Below are positions 14,980 through 22,449 of a stretch of DNA of 37,801 bases, one piece after another (position 1 is the first letter of the stretch; each line of letters starts with the position of its first letter). A program made the translations under genes and the position numbers. The notes below the pieces were generated by a model. It ran no database searches. It worked only from the letters and a program-made list of their open reading frames with translations, and was not told the origin of the DNA. Source of the DNA: Planctomycetia bacterium (GTDB lineage: Bacteria > Planctomycetota > UBA1135 > GCA-002686595); NCBI GenBank assembly GCA_005778045.1, contig SXKQ01000211.1:1-37801 (forward strand). The letters are read 5' to 3'.

Positions 14980-15993
14980 ATGTTCCGCGACGAAGCCGTG
15001 ATCCACGTGCAGGCTGGCAAGGGCGGCGACGGGCTCGTGTCGTTCTACCGCGAGAAGTTCGTGGCCAAGGGCGGCCCCGACGGCGGCGACGGCGGGCGCG
15101 GTGGCAGCGTGGTGCTCGTGACGAGCGAGCATGTCAACTCGCTGCTCGACCTCGGTCGCAAGCAGAAGTACGCGGCGCGCCTCGGCGAGCCGGGCGGCAC
15201 GAAGAACAAGGCCGGGCGCGACGCCGAGGATCTCGTGCTCGAGGTCCCCGTCGGCACCCAGGTGTTCGAGGTCGAGCACGGCAACCTATTGCGCGATCTG
15301 CAGACCTTGGGTGAGCGGCTGGTCGTGGCTCAGGGTGGCGACGGTGGGCTCGGCAATCCTCACTTCGCAAACGCGGTGCGGCAGGCGCCGCGCATCGCGA
15401 CCAAGGGCAAGGACGGCGAGGCGCGCGAGATTCGTCTCGAGCTCAAGCTGTTCGCCGAGGTCGGTCTCGTCGGGCTGCCCAATGCGGGCAAGTCCACGCT
15501 GCTCTCGCGCATCACCGCGGCGACTCCGAAAATCGCCGACTATCCCTTCACGACGCTCTCGCCCAACGTCGGCATCGCGCGCGTCGGCGACTTCGACACG
15601 CTCGTCGTCGCGGACCTGCCCGGATTGATCGAAGGCGCCAGCGAGGGCAAGGGGCTCGGGCACCAGTTCCTGAAGCACGTCGAGCGCTGCAAGGTGCTGC
15701 TGCACTTGGTCGACGTCTCGCCCGACCTCGGTGGCGATCCGCTGGAGTCGTGGCGCGTGGTCGACACCGAGCTCGCGCGCTCGAGCCCCGAGCTATACGA
15801 GAAGCCGCGCCTCGTGGTGGCGACGAAGTGCGAGGACGAGGAAGCGGCCGCGCGCACCGAGGAACTCGCCCGCGGGATTGCGGGCGTTCGAGCCGGTGGC
15901 TGCGACACCTCGCGCGTGCTGCGCATCTCCGCGGTGCTCGGCACGGGTCTCGAAGAGGTCCTGCGGGCCGCCCACGGCCTCGCCCGACGCTAG
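14980..15993 (+). CDS. obg: GTPase Obg/CgtA
   Basis: Obg acts in 50S subunit assembly and stress response. The 337-residue protein has the glycine-rich Obg fold at 1-158 (AGKGGDGLVSFYREKF, GGPDGGDGGRGG, PVGTQVFE) and a GTPase domain from about 160. G1 is GLPNAGKST, G2/switch I is DYPFTTLSPN, G3 is DLPGLIEGA. The G4 motif is odd: where NKxD is expected the sequence has T282-K-C-E285-D286. No extra C-terminal OCT domain is present. The rplU-rpmA-obg order is classic. ATG start. Confidence 0.96.
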   Translation: MFRDEAVIHVQAGKGGDGLVSFYREKFVAKGGPDGGDGGRGGSVVLVTSEHVNSLLDLGRKQKYAARLGEPGGTKNKAGRDAEDLVLEVPVGTQVFEVEHGNLLRDLQTLGERLVVAQGGDGGLGNPHFANAVRQAPRIATKGKDGEAREIRLELKLFAEVGLVGLPNAGKSTLLSRITAATPKIADYPFTTLSPNVGIARVGDFDTLVVADLPGLIEGASEGKGLGHQFLKHVERCKVLLHLVDVSPDLGGDPLESWRVVDTELARSSPELYEKPRLVVATKCEDEEAAARTEELARGIAGVRAGGCDTSRVLRISAVLGTGLEEVLRAAHGLARR

Positions 15994-16107
15994 CCGGCGC
16001 TGTCCGCGGCTGCGCGCCTCAAGGCGACGGGCTGCGGGGGTCGATCATCGAGGACACGGGGCTCCCTGTGCCGCTCGTGGGCAGGCGCGCACCCGATTGC
16101 GCCACCC

Positions 16108-17469
16108 GTGAGCCACCAACCGCCGAGTTCCCAAGGTCCCGCCCCGCGCCCTGCGCCCCGCCCCGCCAGCCCGGGCTGGGAGGCGCCGCCCTGGGAGACG
16201 CGCTCGAGCCAAGCCGCCGCGGAGCCCGCGCCCGCAGCCCGCAGCATCCCGCTGCGCGCCGAAGGTGCACCCGCACCGGCCGCACCGCTCCCGGCACCGA
16301 TGGGCGCGGTCGAAGCGCCGCGCACTCCCGAGCCGACGCCGGTCGACGGCGCCGAGGCCTCGCGCTTCAACGCGCTCAGCCCGCGCCACAAGGTCGAGGC
16401 CTGGCTGGGTGTGATGGTGAAGTCCGGCGCGAGCGACCTGATCCTGCGCGCGGGCGGTCGGCCCTCGACGCGCATCGACGGTCGCATCACGTTCCTTCCC
16501 GGCCGCGTGCCGAACGCCGGCGCGTTGCTCGAAGTGCTCGAAGGCGTGATGGGTTCCGATCGCATGGCGCAGTGGCGCGAGCACGGCTCGGCTGACGCCG
16601 CGCTGCAGCTCGACGGACTCGGGCGTTTCCGTCTCAACGCCTACAAGCAGATGGGTGAGCCCGCGGTCGTCGTGCGCCGCATCAGCGACAGCGCTCCGGA
16701 ACTGGCGGCGCTCGAACTCCCGACCGCCGATCTGGCGCGCATCGCGCAGCGCCGCCGCGGACTGGTGCTCGTCACCGGCATCGCTGGCTCGGGCAAGTCG
16801 ACCACGCTCGCCGCGCTGGTCGAGCTCATGAACCAGACCATGGACCGGCACGTGATCACACTCGAGGATCCGATCGAGGTGCTCTTCAGCGAGAAGCGCT
16901 GCGTGATCAGCCAGCGCGAGGTCGGCATCGACTGCGCGAGCTTTCACGATGGCCTGCGCCACGCACTGCGCCAGAGCCCGGACGTGATCCAGATCGGCGA
17001 AATGCGCGATCGAGCGACGGTGACGGCGGCGCTCGATGCGGCCGAGACCGGGCACCTCGTGATGTCGACGCTGCACACCGTCAACGCGGCCCAGACCATC
17101 GACCGCATCCTGGGCTTCTTCCCGGCTGAGCAGCACGTGCAGATTCGCACGCGGCTCTCCGACAACCTCGCCGGGGTGCTGTCCCAGCGCCTGCTCCCGC
17201 GCGCCAGCGGCCGTGGCATGGTGCCCGCCTTCGAGCTCCTCGTGCAGACGCCGCGCGTGCGCGAGCTGGTCGAGAAGGGCGAGACCGGCGAGTTGATGCG
17301 CACCATCGAGCAGGGCGCCACGCCCGGCCTGTACTCGTTCAACCAGTCCCTGCGCCGGCTGGTGCAGGCGGGGCTGGTAACCCTCGAGGACGGCCTCGCC
17401 GCCAGCGACCGCCCGGACGAGCTCGTGCTCGCCCTGCGCGGCATCACCACCAGTTCCGGCCGCGGTTAG
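16108..17469 (+). CDS. PilT/PilU-family type IV pilus retraction ATPase
   Basis: A 453-residue hexameric-type motor ATPase. Residues 1-85 form a Pro/Ala-rich, probably disordered extension. The N-terminal PAS-like subdomain begins at AWLGVMVKSGASDLILRAGG. The ATPase core has Walker A GIAGSGKST (224-232), Asp box ITLEDPIE, Walker B VIQIGEMRD (from 293) and His box TGHLVMSTLHT. The C-terminus has the PilT-type PAFELLVQTPRVRELV region. Sequence alone does not tell PilT from PilU; a second, more typical PilT begins at 37378, so this may be the auxiliary motor. GTG start, 114 bases after obg. Confidence 0.9.
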   Translation: MSHQPPSSQGPAPRPAPRPASPGWEAPPWETRSSQAAAEPAPAARSIPLRAEGAPAPAAPLPAPMGAVEAPRTPEPTPVDGAEASRFNALSPRHKVEAWLGVMVKSGASDLILRAGGRPSTRIDGRITFLPGRVPNAGALLEVLEGVMGSDRMAQWREHGSADAALQLDGLGRFRLNAYKQMGEPAVVVRRISDSAPELAALELPTADLARIAQRRRGLVLVTGIAGSGKSTTLAALVELMNQTMDRHVITLEDPIEVLFSEKRCVISQREVGIDCASFHDGLRHALRQSPDVIQIGEMRDRATVTAALDAAETGHLVMSTLHTVNAAQTIDRILGFFPAEQHVQIRTRLSDNLAGVLSQRLLPRASGRGMVPAFELLVQTPRVRELVEKGETGELMRTIEQGATPGLYSFNQSLRRLVQAGLVTLEDGLAASDRPDELVLALRGITTSSGRG

Positions 17470-17533
17470 CCCTCTCGGCGGGGAAGATCGCGTCATGCCG
17501 GTCGTCTCGCTTGCCGGAGCGCCCCTGCGCGCC

Positions 17534-17563
17534 TTGGATCCCCGCCGGGACGAGGGGTAGCAT
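17534..17563 (+). promoter_or_regulatory. Candidate sigma-70 promoter for the gspC-like operon
   Basis: TTGGAT (17534-17539) and TAGCAT (17558-17563) are separated by 18 bases. A GAAGGA ribosome-binding sequence (17572-17577) and the ATG at 17582 follow directly, giving a very short leader. Confidence 0.42.
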
Positions 17564-17581
17564 CGGTGCCCGAAGGACCCC

Positions 17582-18613
17582 ATGAACACCGCCCAACAGA
17601 AGCTCGTCGTCTGGAGCGTCACCGGCCTGCTCGGGACCGGGATGGTCGCGTACCTCGCGCTCTCGCTGACCAAGCGCGAGGAATGGAACAAGCAGGTGCC
17701 GGTCGATCGCATGTACGGCGTCCTGTCCAAGGTGCCCGAGGTCGGCGAGCAGAAGGACACCGTGCTGGCGGCCTCGGCTGTCGAACGCGGCCTCAAGCAG
17801 CTCGACTGGACGGGCAAGCCGCCGCCGGAGCGTCCGGTCGAGAAGGTCGAGGGTCCCAAGGACGTCGATGCGCCGCGCGAGCTCGTGCGCGACCTGATCC
17901 AGATCCGCGCGATTCGCTACGACGGCGCGAACGCCGCCGCGAGCGAGGTCCTGTTCAAGTACAAGTCGACCGCCATGGTCGTGGCGCCGAGCTACTCGGA
18001 CGGCACGTACCTCAAGCGCCAGGGCGACCGCCTCGAGGGTCGTCTCAACCAGATTGAGATCTCCGCGATCTATCCGGGCAACGTCGAGTTCCGCTTCAGC
18101 AACGAGGCGGAGCGCGAGAAAGAGCTTGTCGCGCCGACGCCGTTCTCGCTCACCAAGCATTACGCGTACATCGGCGACGGACAGGCTCCAATCTCGCGCG
18201 CGAACTCGGCCGAGGTCTTCGTCGCTCGCCGTCCCGACGCGCCGCCGGAAGCTCAGACGGTGCAGATCAGCCCGACGAAATACCGCGTGGGGCTCGAGGA
18301 TGCGCAGGAGATCAACGAGAACTTCGCCGAGATCATGACCACCGAGGTCTCGATCGACCGCCACCGCGACCCGAAGACCAAGCGCTTCGACGGCATCGAG
18401 ATCAAGCAAGTCAAGCCGGGCTCGATCGCCGCGCGCCACGGCGTCACGGAAGGTGACGTAGTCAAGTCGATCAACGGCCAGCCTGTCTCCAGCAAGGAGG
18501 AGGCGATCGTGTTTGTGAAGAACAACAAGGACAAGTACGAGGCGTGGGATGTCGAGATCTGGAACAAGGGCCAGACTCGCACCGTGACGTACTACTCGCC
18601 GAAGAAGAAGTGA
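17582..18613 (+). CDS. GspC-like inner-membrane protein with PDZ domain
   Basis: A 343-residue protein with one transmembrane helix near residues 8-28 and a periplasmic remainder. The middle part contains TYLKRQGDRLEGRLNQIEIS followed by AIYPGNVEFRF, which resembles the HR domain of type II secretion protein GspC. A PDZ domain fills the last 80 residues (IEIKQVKPGSIAARHGVTEG, then DVVKSINGQPVSSKEEA). Helix + HR + PDZ is the GspC layout; GspC links the inner-membrane platform to the secretin. No other gsp gene lies beside it; coaX overlaps its stop by GTGA. The link to secretion or pili is an inference; a generic PDZ membrane protein is the alternative. Confidence 0.7.
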   Translation: MNTAQQKLVVWSVTGLLGTGMVAYLALSLTKREEWNKQVPVDRMYGVLSKVPEVGEQKDTVLAASAVERGLKQLDWTGKPPPERPVEKVEGPKDVDAPRELVRDLIQIRAIRYDGANAAASEVLFKYKSTAMVVAPSYSDGTYLKRQGDRLEGRLNQIEISAIYPGNVEFRFSNEAEREKELVAPTPFSLTKHYAYIGDGQAPISRANSAEVFVARRPDAPPEAQTVQISPTKYRVGLEDAQEINENFAEIMTTEVSIDRHRDPKTKRFDGIEIKQVKPGSIAARHGVTEGDVVKSINGQPVSSKEEAIVFVKNNKDKYEAWDVEIWNKGQTRTVTYYSPKKK

Positions 18614-19404
18614 CGCGCGAGCTGTGCACGCTCGACCTCGGCAACAGTGCGCTCAAGCTGCGCCGCTGGGAGCTCGAGGGGGCGGGGCGACCGCGACTCG
18701 CGGGCGCGACGGCGATCGAGCTGGGGTCCGCGGATTTCGAGCCTGAACTGCTCGCGTGGCTCGCGCGAGGCCGCGCGAGCGAAGTCGCGCTGTCCTCGGT
18801 CGCGGCGGTCGAAGTCGAGCAGCGCGTGATCGCGGCCTGCCGCGGCGCCGGACTCGAGGCGCGCGCGACGCTCGCACCCGGAGTCGAGAACTGCACGCGC
18901 ACGTCGCACACGGTCGGCCGCGACCGGCTGTTCGCGGCGCGCGGCGCGTGGGAGTTCGTGGGCGCGAGCTGCGTGGTGATCGACGCGGGCACGGCGGTGA
19001 CGGTCGATGCGCTCGAAGCCGCCGCGAAGCCGCGTTTTCTCGGCGGCGCGATCGCACCCGGGCCAGCGCTGATGTCGCGCGCGCTGCACCAGTTCACGGC
19101 GCGCCTGCCGCTCGTCGAAGTCGACGCCACGGTGCCCGCGCTCGGTGTCGACACAGTCTCCGCGCTGAAGGCGGGCGTGCTGCACGGCTTCCGTGGCGCG
19201 GTGCTCGAGCTCGCAGGGCGGATGTCGAGCGAGCTCGGCGATGCCGTGCCGATCGTGGTCTCCGGCGGCGCGGCTGCGCTGCTGCTCGAGCCGCGCTTGC
19301 TCGAGGGCGACGTCCGGCACGAGCCCGAGCTCGTGCACCTCGGCCTGCTCGCGGCCTGGCTCGACGCCGGGGCCACCCCACGTCGCCACGGCTGGCAGCG
19401 ATGA
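18610..19404 (+). CDS. coaX: Type III pantothenate kinase
   Basis: CoaX phosphorylates pantothenate in the first step of coenzyme A synthesis. The 264-residue protein has the ASKHA-fold motifs: phosphate-1 TLDLGNSALKLRRW (residues 7-20), the pantothenate-binding GRDRLFAARGA (103-113) and VVIDAGTAVTVDAL (122-135), then FLGGAIAPGPALMSRALHQ. The catalytic base is probably D105. The N-terminal part is more divergent than usual. The GTG start overlaps the previous stop, and its own stop overlaps the next ATG, so it is translationally coupled on both sides. Confidence 0.92.
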   Translation: MTRELCTLDLGNSALKLRRWELEGAGRPRLAGATAIELGSADFEPELLAWLARGRASEVALSSVAAVEVEQRVIAACRGAGLEARATLAPGVENCTRTSHTVGRDRLFAARGAWEFVGASCVVIDAGTAVTVDALEAAAKPRFLGGAIAPGPALMSRALHQFTARLPLVEVDATVPALGVDTVSALKAGVLHGFRGAVLELAGRMSSELGDAVPIVVSGGAAALLLEPRLLEGDVRHEPELVHLGLLAAWLDAGATPRRHGWQR

Positions 19405-20453
19405 CGCTCTCCGTACGAGAACTCACGCCTCGCGGCGCGGGCGGCGTGAGCGTGATCGAGCTGCGCGGCGCGAGGGCGCGAGAGGCGCTCGAGAGCCTGT
19501 GCGCGACGACGGTCGCGATCGGAGCGCTGCGACTGGTGCGGCCGCGCGCCGTGGGCGAGGAACTCGACGAGGCGCTCGCGTGGTGCGAGAGCGAAGAACG
19601 CGTCGAGCTGCACCTGCACGGCAGTCGACCCTTGGTGCAACGCGTGCTCGCGGAGCTGGGGGGCCTCGCTGCGCGCGAGGAAGCCCCGAGTCTTGAGCAG
19701 CGGCTCGCTGCGGCGCCGTGCGAGCGTGCAGCGCGCATCGTGCTCGACCAGCTCGAAGGCGCGCACGAGCGCGCGTGCGCGCGCTTCGCTTCGCTCGCGA
19801 CGGACGAACTCGGCGCGGAACTCGCGGCGCTCGCGGAGCGCAGCGCCCGGGCACGCTACGCTCTCGAGCCCGCGCGCGTCGTCATCGCCGGACCTGTCAA
19901 CGCGGGTAAGTCGACGCTGTTCAACGTGCTGCACGGCGGCGAGCGCGTGATCGTGAGCGCGCGCGAGGGCACGACGCGCGATGCGGTGGTGGAGCGCATC
20001 GCACTCGGCCGGTACGCATTCGATCTCATCGACACGGCGGGGGAGCGCGACGGCGGTGCCGACGAAGTCGAGCGCGAGGGCCAGCACCTTGGTGCCCGGT
20101 TGCGCGCGGGCGCGGACGCCGTCGTGTGGCTCTCGCCCGCGGATCGGCCGATGCCGCCACCTCTGGAACGCTCCGGCCGCTGGGTCGTGCTGCAGTCGCG
20201 CGCCGATCTCGGCACCGCGCATCTGCTCTCCGCGCTCTCGGCGCGCGAGGCGCCAGCGGCGGCGCGAGCGCTGGTGGAGGCGCGCCTGCGCGAGGCGCTC
20301 GACCTGCCGGACGATCCGTGGACACCCAGCGAGCTGGTCGCGCTCGACGCCCCCGAGCGAGCGCATGTCGAGCGGGCGCGCGAGGCACTCCGACGGGGCG
20401 CGCGCGAGCCGGCGCTCGCGCTGCTGCGCGTCCTGCGCACCCCTGCGCGTTGA
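19401..20453 (+). CDS. Shortened MnmE/TrmE-like GTPase
   Basis: A 350-residue relative of the tRNA-modifying GTPase MnmE, which normally has about 450. The first 85 residues recall the folate-binding domain (TPRGAGGVSVIELRG, later RVELHLHGSRPLVQRVLAEL) but much of it is missing. The GTPase domain is inserted as in MnmE: G1 GPVNAGKST (164-172), G2 GTTRD (190-194), G3 DTAGERDGGADEVEREG. The G4 position reads QSRAD instead of NKxD. The C-terminal Cys motif (C-x-GK) needed for tRNA modification is absent; the protein ends LLRVLRTPAR. It may be a degenerate or re-purposed MnmE. It overlaps coaX by ATGA. Confidence 0.82.
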   Translation: MTLSVRELTPRGAGGVSVIELRGARAREALESLCATTVAIGALRLVRPRAVGEELDEALAWCESEERVELHLHGSRPLVQRVLAELGGLAAREEAPSLEQRLAAAPCERAARIVLDQLEGAHERACARFASLATDELGAELAALAERSARARYALEPARVVIAGPVNAGKSTLFNVLHGGERVIVSAREGTTRDAVVERIALGRYAFDLIDTAGERDGGADEVEREGQHLGARLRAGADAVVWLSPADRPMPPPLERSGRWVVLQSRADLGTAHLLSALSAREAPAAARALVEARLREALDLPDDPWTPSELVALDAPERAHVERAREALRRGAREPALALLRVLRTPAR

Positions 20454-20478
20454 TCGCCACGCGCCCAAGCCCTAATCT
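20450..20478 (+). promoter_or_regulatory. Candidate sigma-70 promoter for pyrB
   Basis: TTGATC (20450-20455, overlapping the upstream stop codon) and TAATCT (20473-20478) are spaced by 17 bases, one of the better promoter matches in this GC-rich window. It lies 58 bases before the pyrB start. Confidence 0.45.
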
Positions 20479-20536
20479 CCGACCCTCGGAGCGCAGGACG
20501 ACTTCCGCCACGCCCGGCGGAGCGCGCGGCTCGCCC

Positions 20537-21886
20537 ATGGTCGAACCCCGACACCTCGTTTCGATCGACGACCTCTCGCTGGCCGAGATTCGCGCGCTGT
20601 TCGAGCATGCGCGCGCGTTCGCCGCCGACCCGCGCGCCTTCGCGCATCTGTGTCCCGGGCTGATCTCGGCGAGCCTCTTCTACGAGCCGTCGACGCGCAC
20701 GCGCCTCTCGTTCGAGTCCGCGATGCTGCGCCTCGGCGGGGGTGTTCTCACCGCAGCGGACATGAAATCGACCTCGGCTTCCAAGGGCGAGTCGCTCGCG
20801 GACACCGTTCGCGTCGTCGGCGGGGCCTACGCCGACGTGATCGTGCTGCGCCACGCCAGCGAGGGGGCTGCCAGGCTCGCGGCGCAATACTCGCCGATTC
20901 CCGTGGTGAATGCCGGCGACGGCTCCCACGAGCATCCGACGCAGACCCTGTGCGACCTCTACAACCTGTGGGAGGAGCGCGGGCGCATCGACGGCATCCA
21001 CGTGGTGCTCGCCGGCGACCTGCGCTACAGCCGCACCATCCACTCATTCGTGTACGCGCTCGCGCGCTTTGGCGCGAATATCGTCTGCACTCCGCAGCCG
21101 GGCTTCGAGTTGCCGGCCTACGTCATGCAGCGCCTGCGCGAGGAGTTCGGCGTCGAGCCGATCCGCGCGGATGCCTCGCGACTAGGGGAGCTCGCGGAGT
21201 CCTGCGACGCGATGTACCTGACGCCGCAGAAGCCGCACCAGTTGAGCCTGTTCACGGATGCCAGCAAGGTGCTCGCCGTCGAGCGGGTCGACGCGCTCTA
21301 CATGACGCGGCCCCAGACAGAGCGCTTCACGGACAAGGACCTGCCGATCACCAAGTACCAGCAGCTCGGGCCGCAACAGATGAAGGCGGCCTCGCTCAAG
21401 GACGCCGTGGTCATGCACCCGCTGCCGCGCCGCGACGAAATCCAGCCGGAGCTCGACGCCGATCCGCGCAGCATCTACTTCAAGCAGGCTGCGCGCGGGG
21501 TGCCGATCCGCATGGCGATCCTCGCGTTCCTGCTCGGACGCATCGACCTGAAGGCGCCCGCGCGCGTCAGTGAAGAGCGCTTCCAGACCCAGCGGGTGGG
21601 TGAGAATCCGTGCGTCAATCCGACGTGCATCTCGCGCACCGAGTCGCGCCACGTGAAGCCGCTGTTCCGGCTCGCCTCTCGCTTCCCTGTGCGGGCGTAC
21701 TGTGGCTTTTGCTCACAGGAGCTGCAGGCCCCGGTGGTGGGGTCGTCGAGCGCTGGCCGATTCTTCGCGCGCGACAGCGTCGACGCGCGCAAGATCCGGC
21801 CCGAGCACCTCGTCCTCTTCCACAGCGAAGCCCACGCGCTCGCGCAGGGCTTCCAGCCGGGCGTGGTCGAACCAACGGCCTCCTGA
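20537..21886 (+). CDS. pyrB: Aspartate carbamoyltransferase with fused PyrI-type zinc domain
   Basis: This enzyme joins carbamoyl phosphate and aspartate in pyrimidine synthesis. Residues 1 to about 335 are a catalytic chain: carbamoyl-phosphate loop YEPSTRTR (49-56), the mobile KSTSASKGES loop, HPTQTLCDLY (from 133), and HPLPRRDEI before the C-terminus of that part. The rest, to residue 449, is extra. It has four cysteines, C359, C364, C389 and C392, spaced 5-25-3, nearly the same as the zinc site of the E. coli regulatory chain PyrI, with NPCVNPTCISRTES and YCGFC. The nucleotide-binding domain of PyrI (about 100 residues) is missing, so the fused part probably serves chain assembly rather than ATP/CTP control. 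ATG 20537 is chosen because homology begins there. Confidence 0.93.
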   Translation: MVEPRHLVSIDDLSLAEIRALFEHARAFAADPRAFAHLCPGLISASLFYEPSTRTRLSFESAMLRLGGGVLTAADMKSTSASKGESLADTVRVVGGAYADVIVLRHASEGAARLAAQYSPIPVVNAGDGSHEHPTQTLCDLYNLWEERGRIDGIHVVLAGDLRYSRTIHSFVYALARFGANIVCTPQPGFELPAYVMQRLREEFGVEPIRADASRLGELAESCDAMYLTPQKPHQLSLFTDASKVLAVERVDALYMTRPQTERFTDKDLPITKYQQLGPQQMKAASLKDAVVMHPLPRRDEIQPELDADPRSIYFKQAARGVPIRMAILAFLLGRIDLKAPARVSEERFQTQRVGENPCVNPTCISRTESRHVKPLFRLASRFPVRAYCGFCSQELQAPVVGSSSAGRFFARDSVDARKIRPEHLVLFHSEAHALAQGFQPGVVEPTAS

Positions 21887-21890
21887 GCCC

Positions 21891-21912
21891 GAGTGTGCGC
21901 TTACGCACACTC
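21891..21912 (+). terminator. Perfect stem-loop after pyrB
   Basis: GAGTGTGCG (21891-21899) pairs perfectly with CGCACACTC (21904-21912) around CTTA, five bases after the pyrB stop. No T-tract follows. Its position fits a transcript end. Confidence 0.5.
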
Positions 21913-21969
21913 CTGAGTCTCGTCCGGTCGCCCGCCGCACGCTCTCCCGCGGCGAGCGCCGCCAAGCCC

Positions 21970-22016
21970 GTCCGATTCGGACTTGTAAGTCGTTTACGGG
22001 TAATGCTTTATGGATA
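21970..22016 (+). promoter_or_regulatory. AT-rich island with dyad, possible promoter
   Basis: The dyad GTCCGATTCGGAC (21970-21982) is followed by TTGTAA (21983-21988) and, 18 bases on, TTTATG (22007-22012), inside a stretch that is far lower in GC than its surroundings. GTAA and TTAC half-sites (about 21985-21997) add an operator-like symmetry. The -10 box is poor, so the exact promoter is uncertain. Confidence 0.3.
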
Positions 22017-22049
22017 GGCGGCCGCGCCCGAGGCCGATCCCACGCGAAC

Positions 22050-22263
22050 GGCACGGCCTTTGTTCCGTGCCCGAGGCGGAGGCCGTCGGCCTTCCGCGCA
22101 CCAAATGAGCGTCGAACGAGCGGTCGAGACTTTCGGGCAGCAGCGAGGCGTCCCTGACGGGAGCGCCAAGGTTGCTCCCGACGCCCAGAAAAGCTGGCCT
22201 CGGGCGACGGAACCGGTCCCGAACCCAACGGGCGCCCAAAAAAAGGGGCTCGCGGGAGCAACC
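22050..22263 (+). other. Structured intergenic segment of unknown role
   Basis: This is the core of a 563-base gene-free stretch (21887-22449). Hairpins: GGCACGG/CCGTGCC (22050-22056, 22065-22071); GCGGAGGCC with GGCCTTCCGC (22076-22084, 22088-22097, one bulge); CGGGAGC/GCTCCCG (22159-22165, 22174-22180). The last arm can instead pair within a longer repeat, GGTTGCTCCCG (22170-22180) with CGGGAGCAACC (22253-22263). CCGACGCCC occurs at both ends. A GGGCGCCC palindrome precedes A7 near 22230-22244. A TATATC box lies at 22278-22283 and may serve the next gene; no good -35 was found. From 22290 to 22449 I see only a C-rich leader. No known riboswitch or RNA class was recognised. Confidence 0.4.
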
Positions 22264-22449
22264 GACGCCCCACTCTTTATATCATCCGCGCCCCATCGAC
22301 CCACTCCGCACGCGCTGCGGTTCGGTCGGGTGCGCGACTGCGTCCTCGCCGATCCCTTGCCTGCGCCCCTCCTGCTCGAACCCTCGATGAAGCCGTACCC
22401 GCGCCTTGGCACGAGCCCTGCGCCGACTTCGGTCGCGCCGCGCTGCTCC

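Noticed and set aside
17495..17516. Sigma-54-like GG...GC before the gspC-like gene
   Set aside because: The spacing is off by one and the rest of the consensus is absent; a sigma-70-like pair lies closer to the gene.
21887..22449. tRNA, tmRNA, RNase P RNA, SRP RNA or a known riboswitch in the structured gap
   Set aside because: No cloverleaf or class-specific conserved motif could be found by eye, so only an unclassified structured region is reported.
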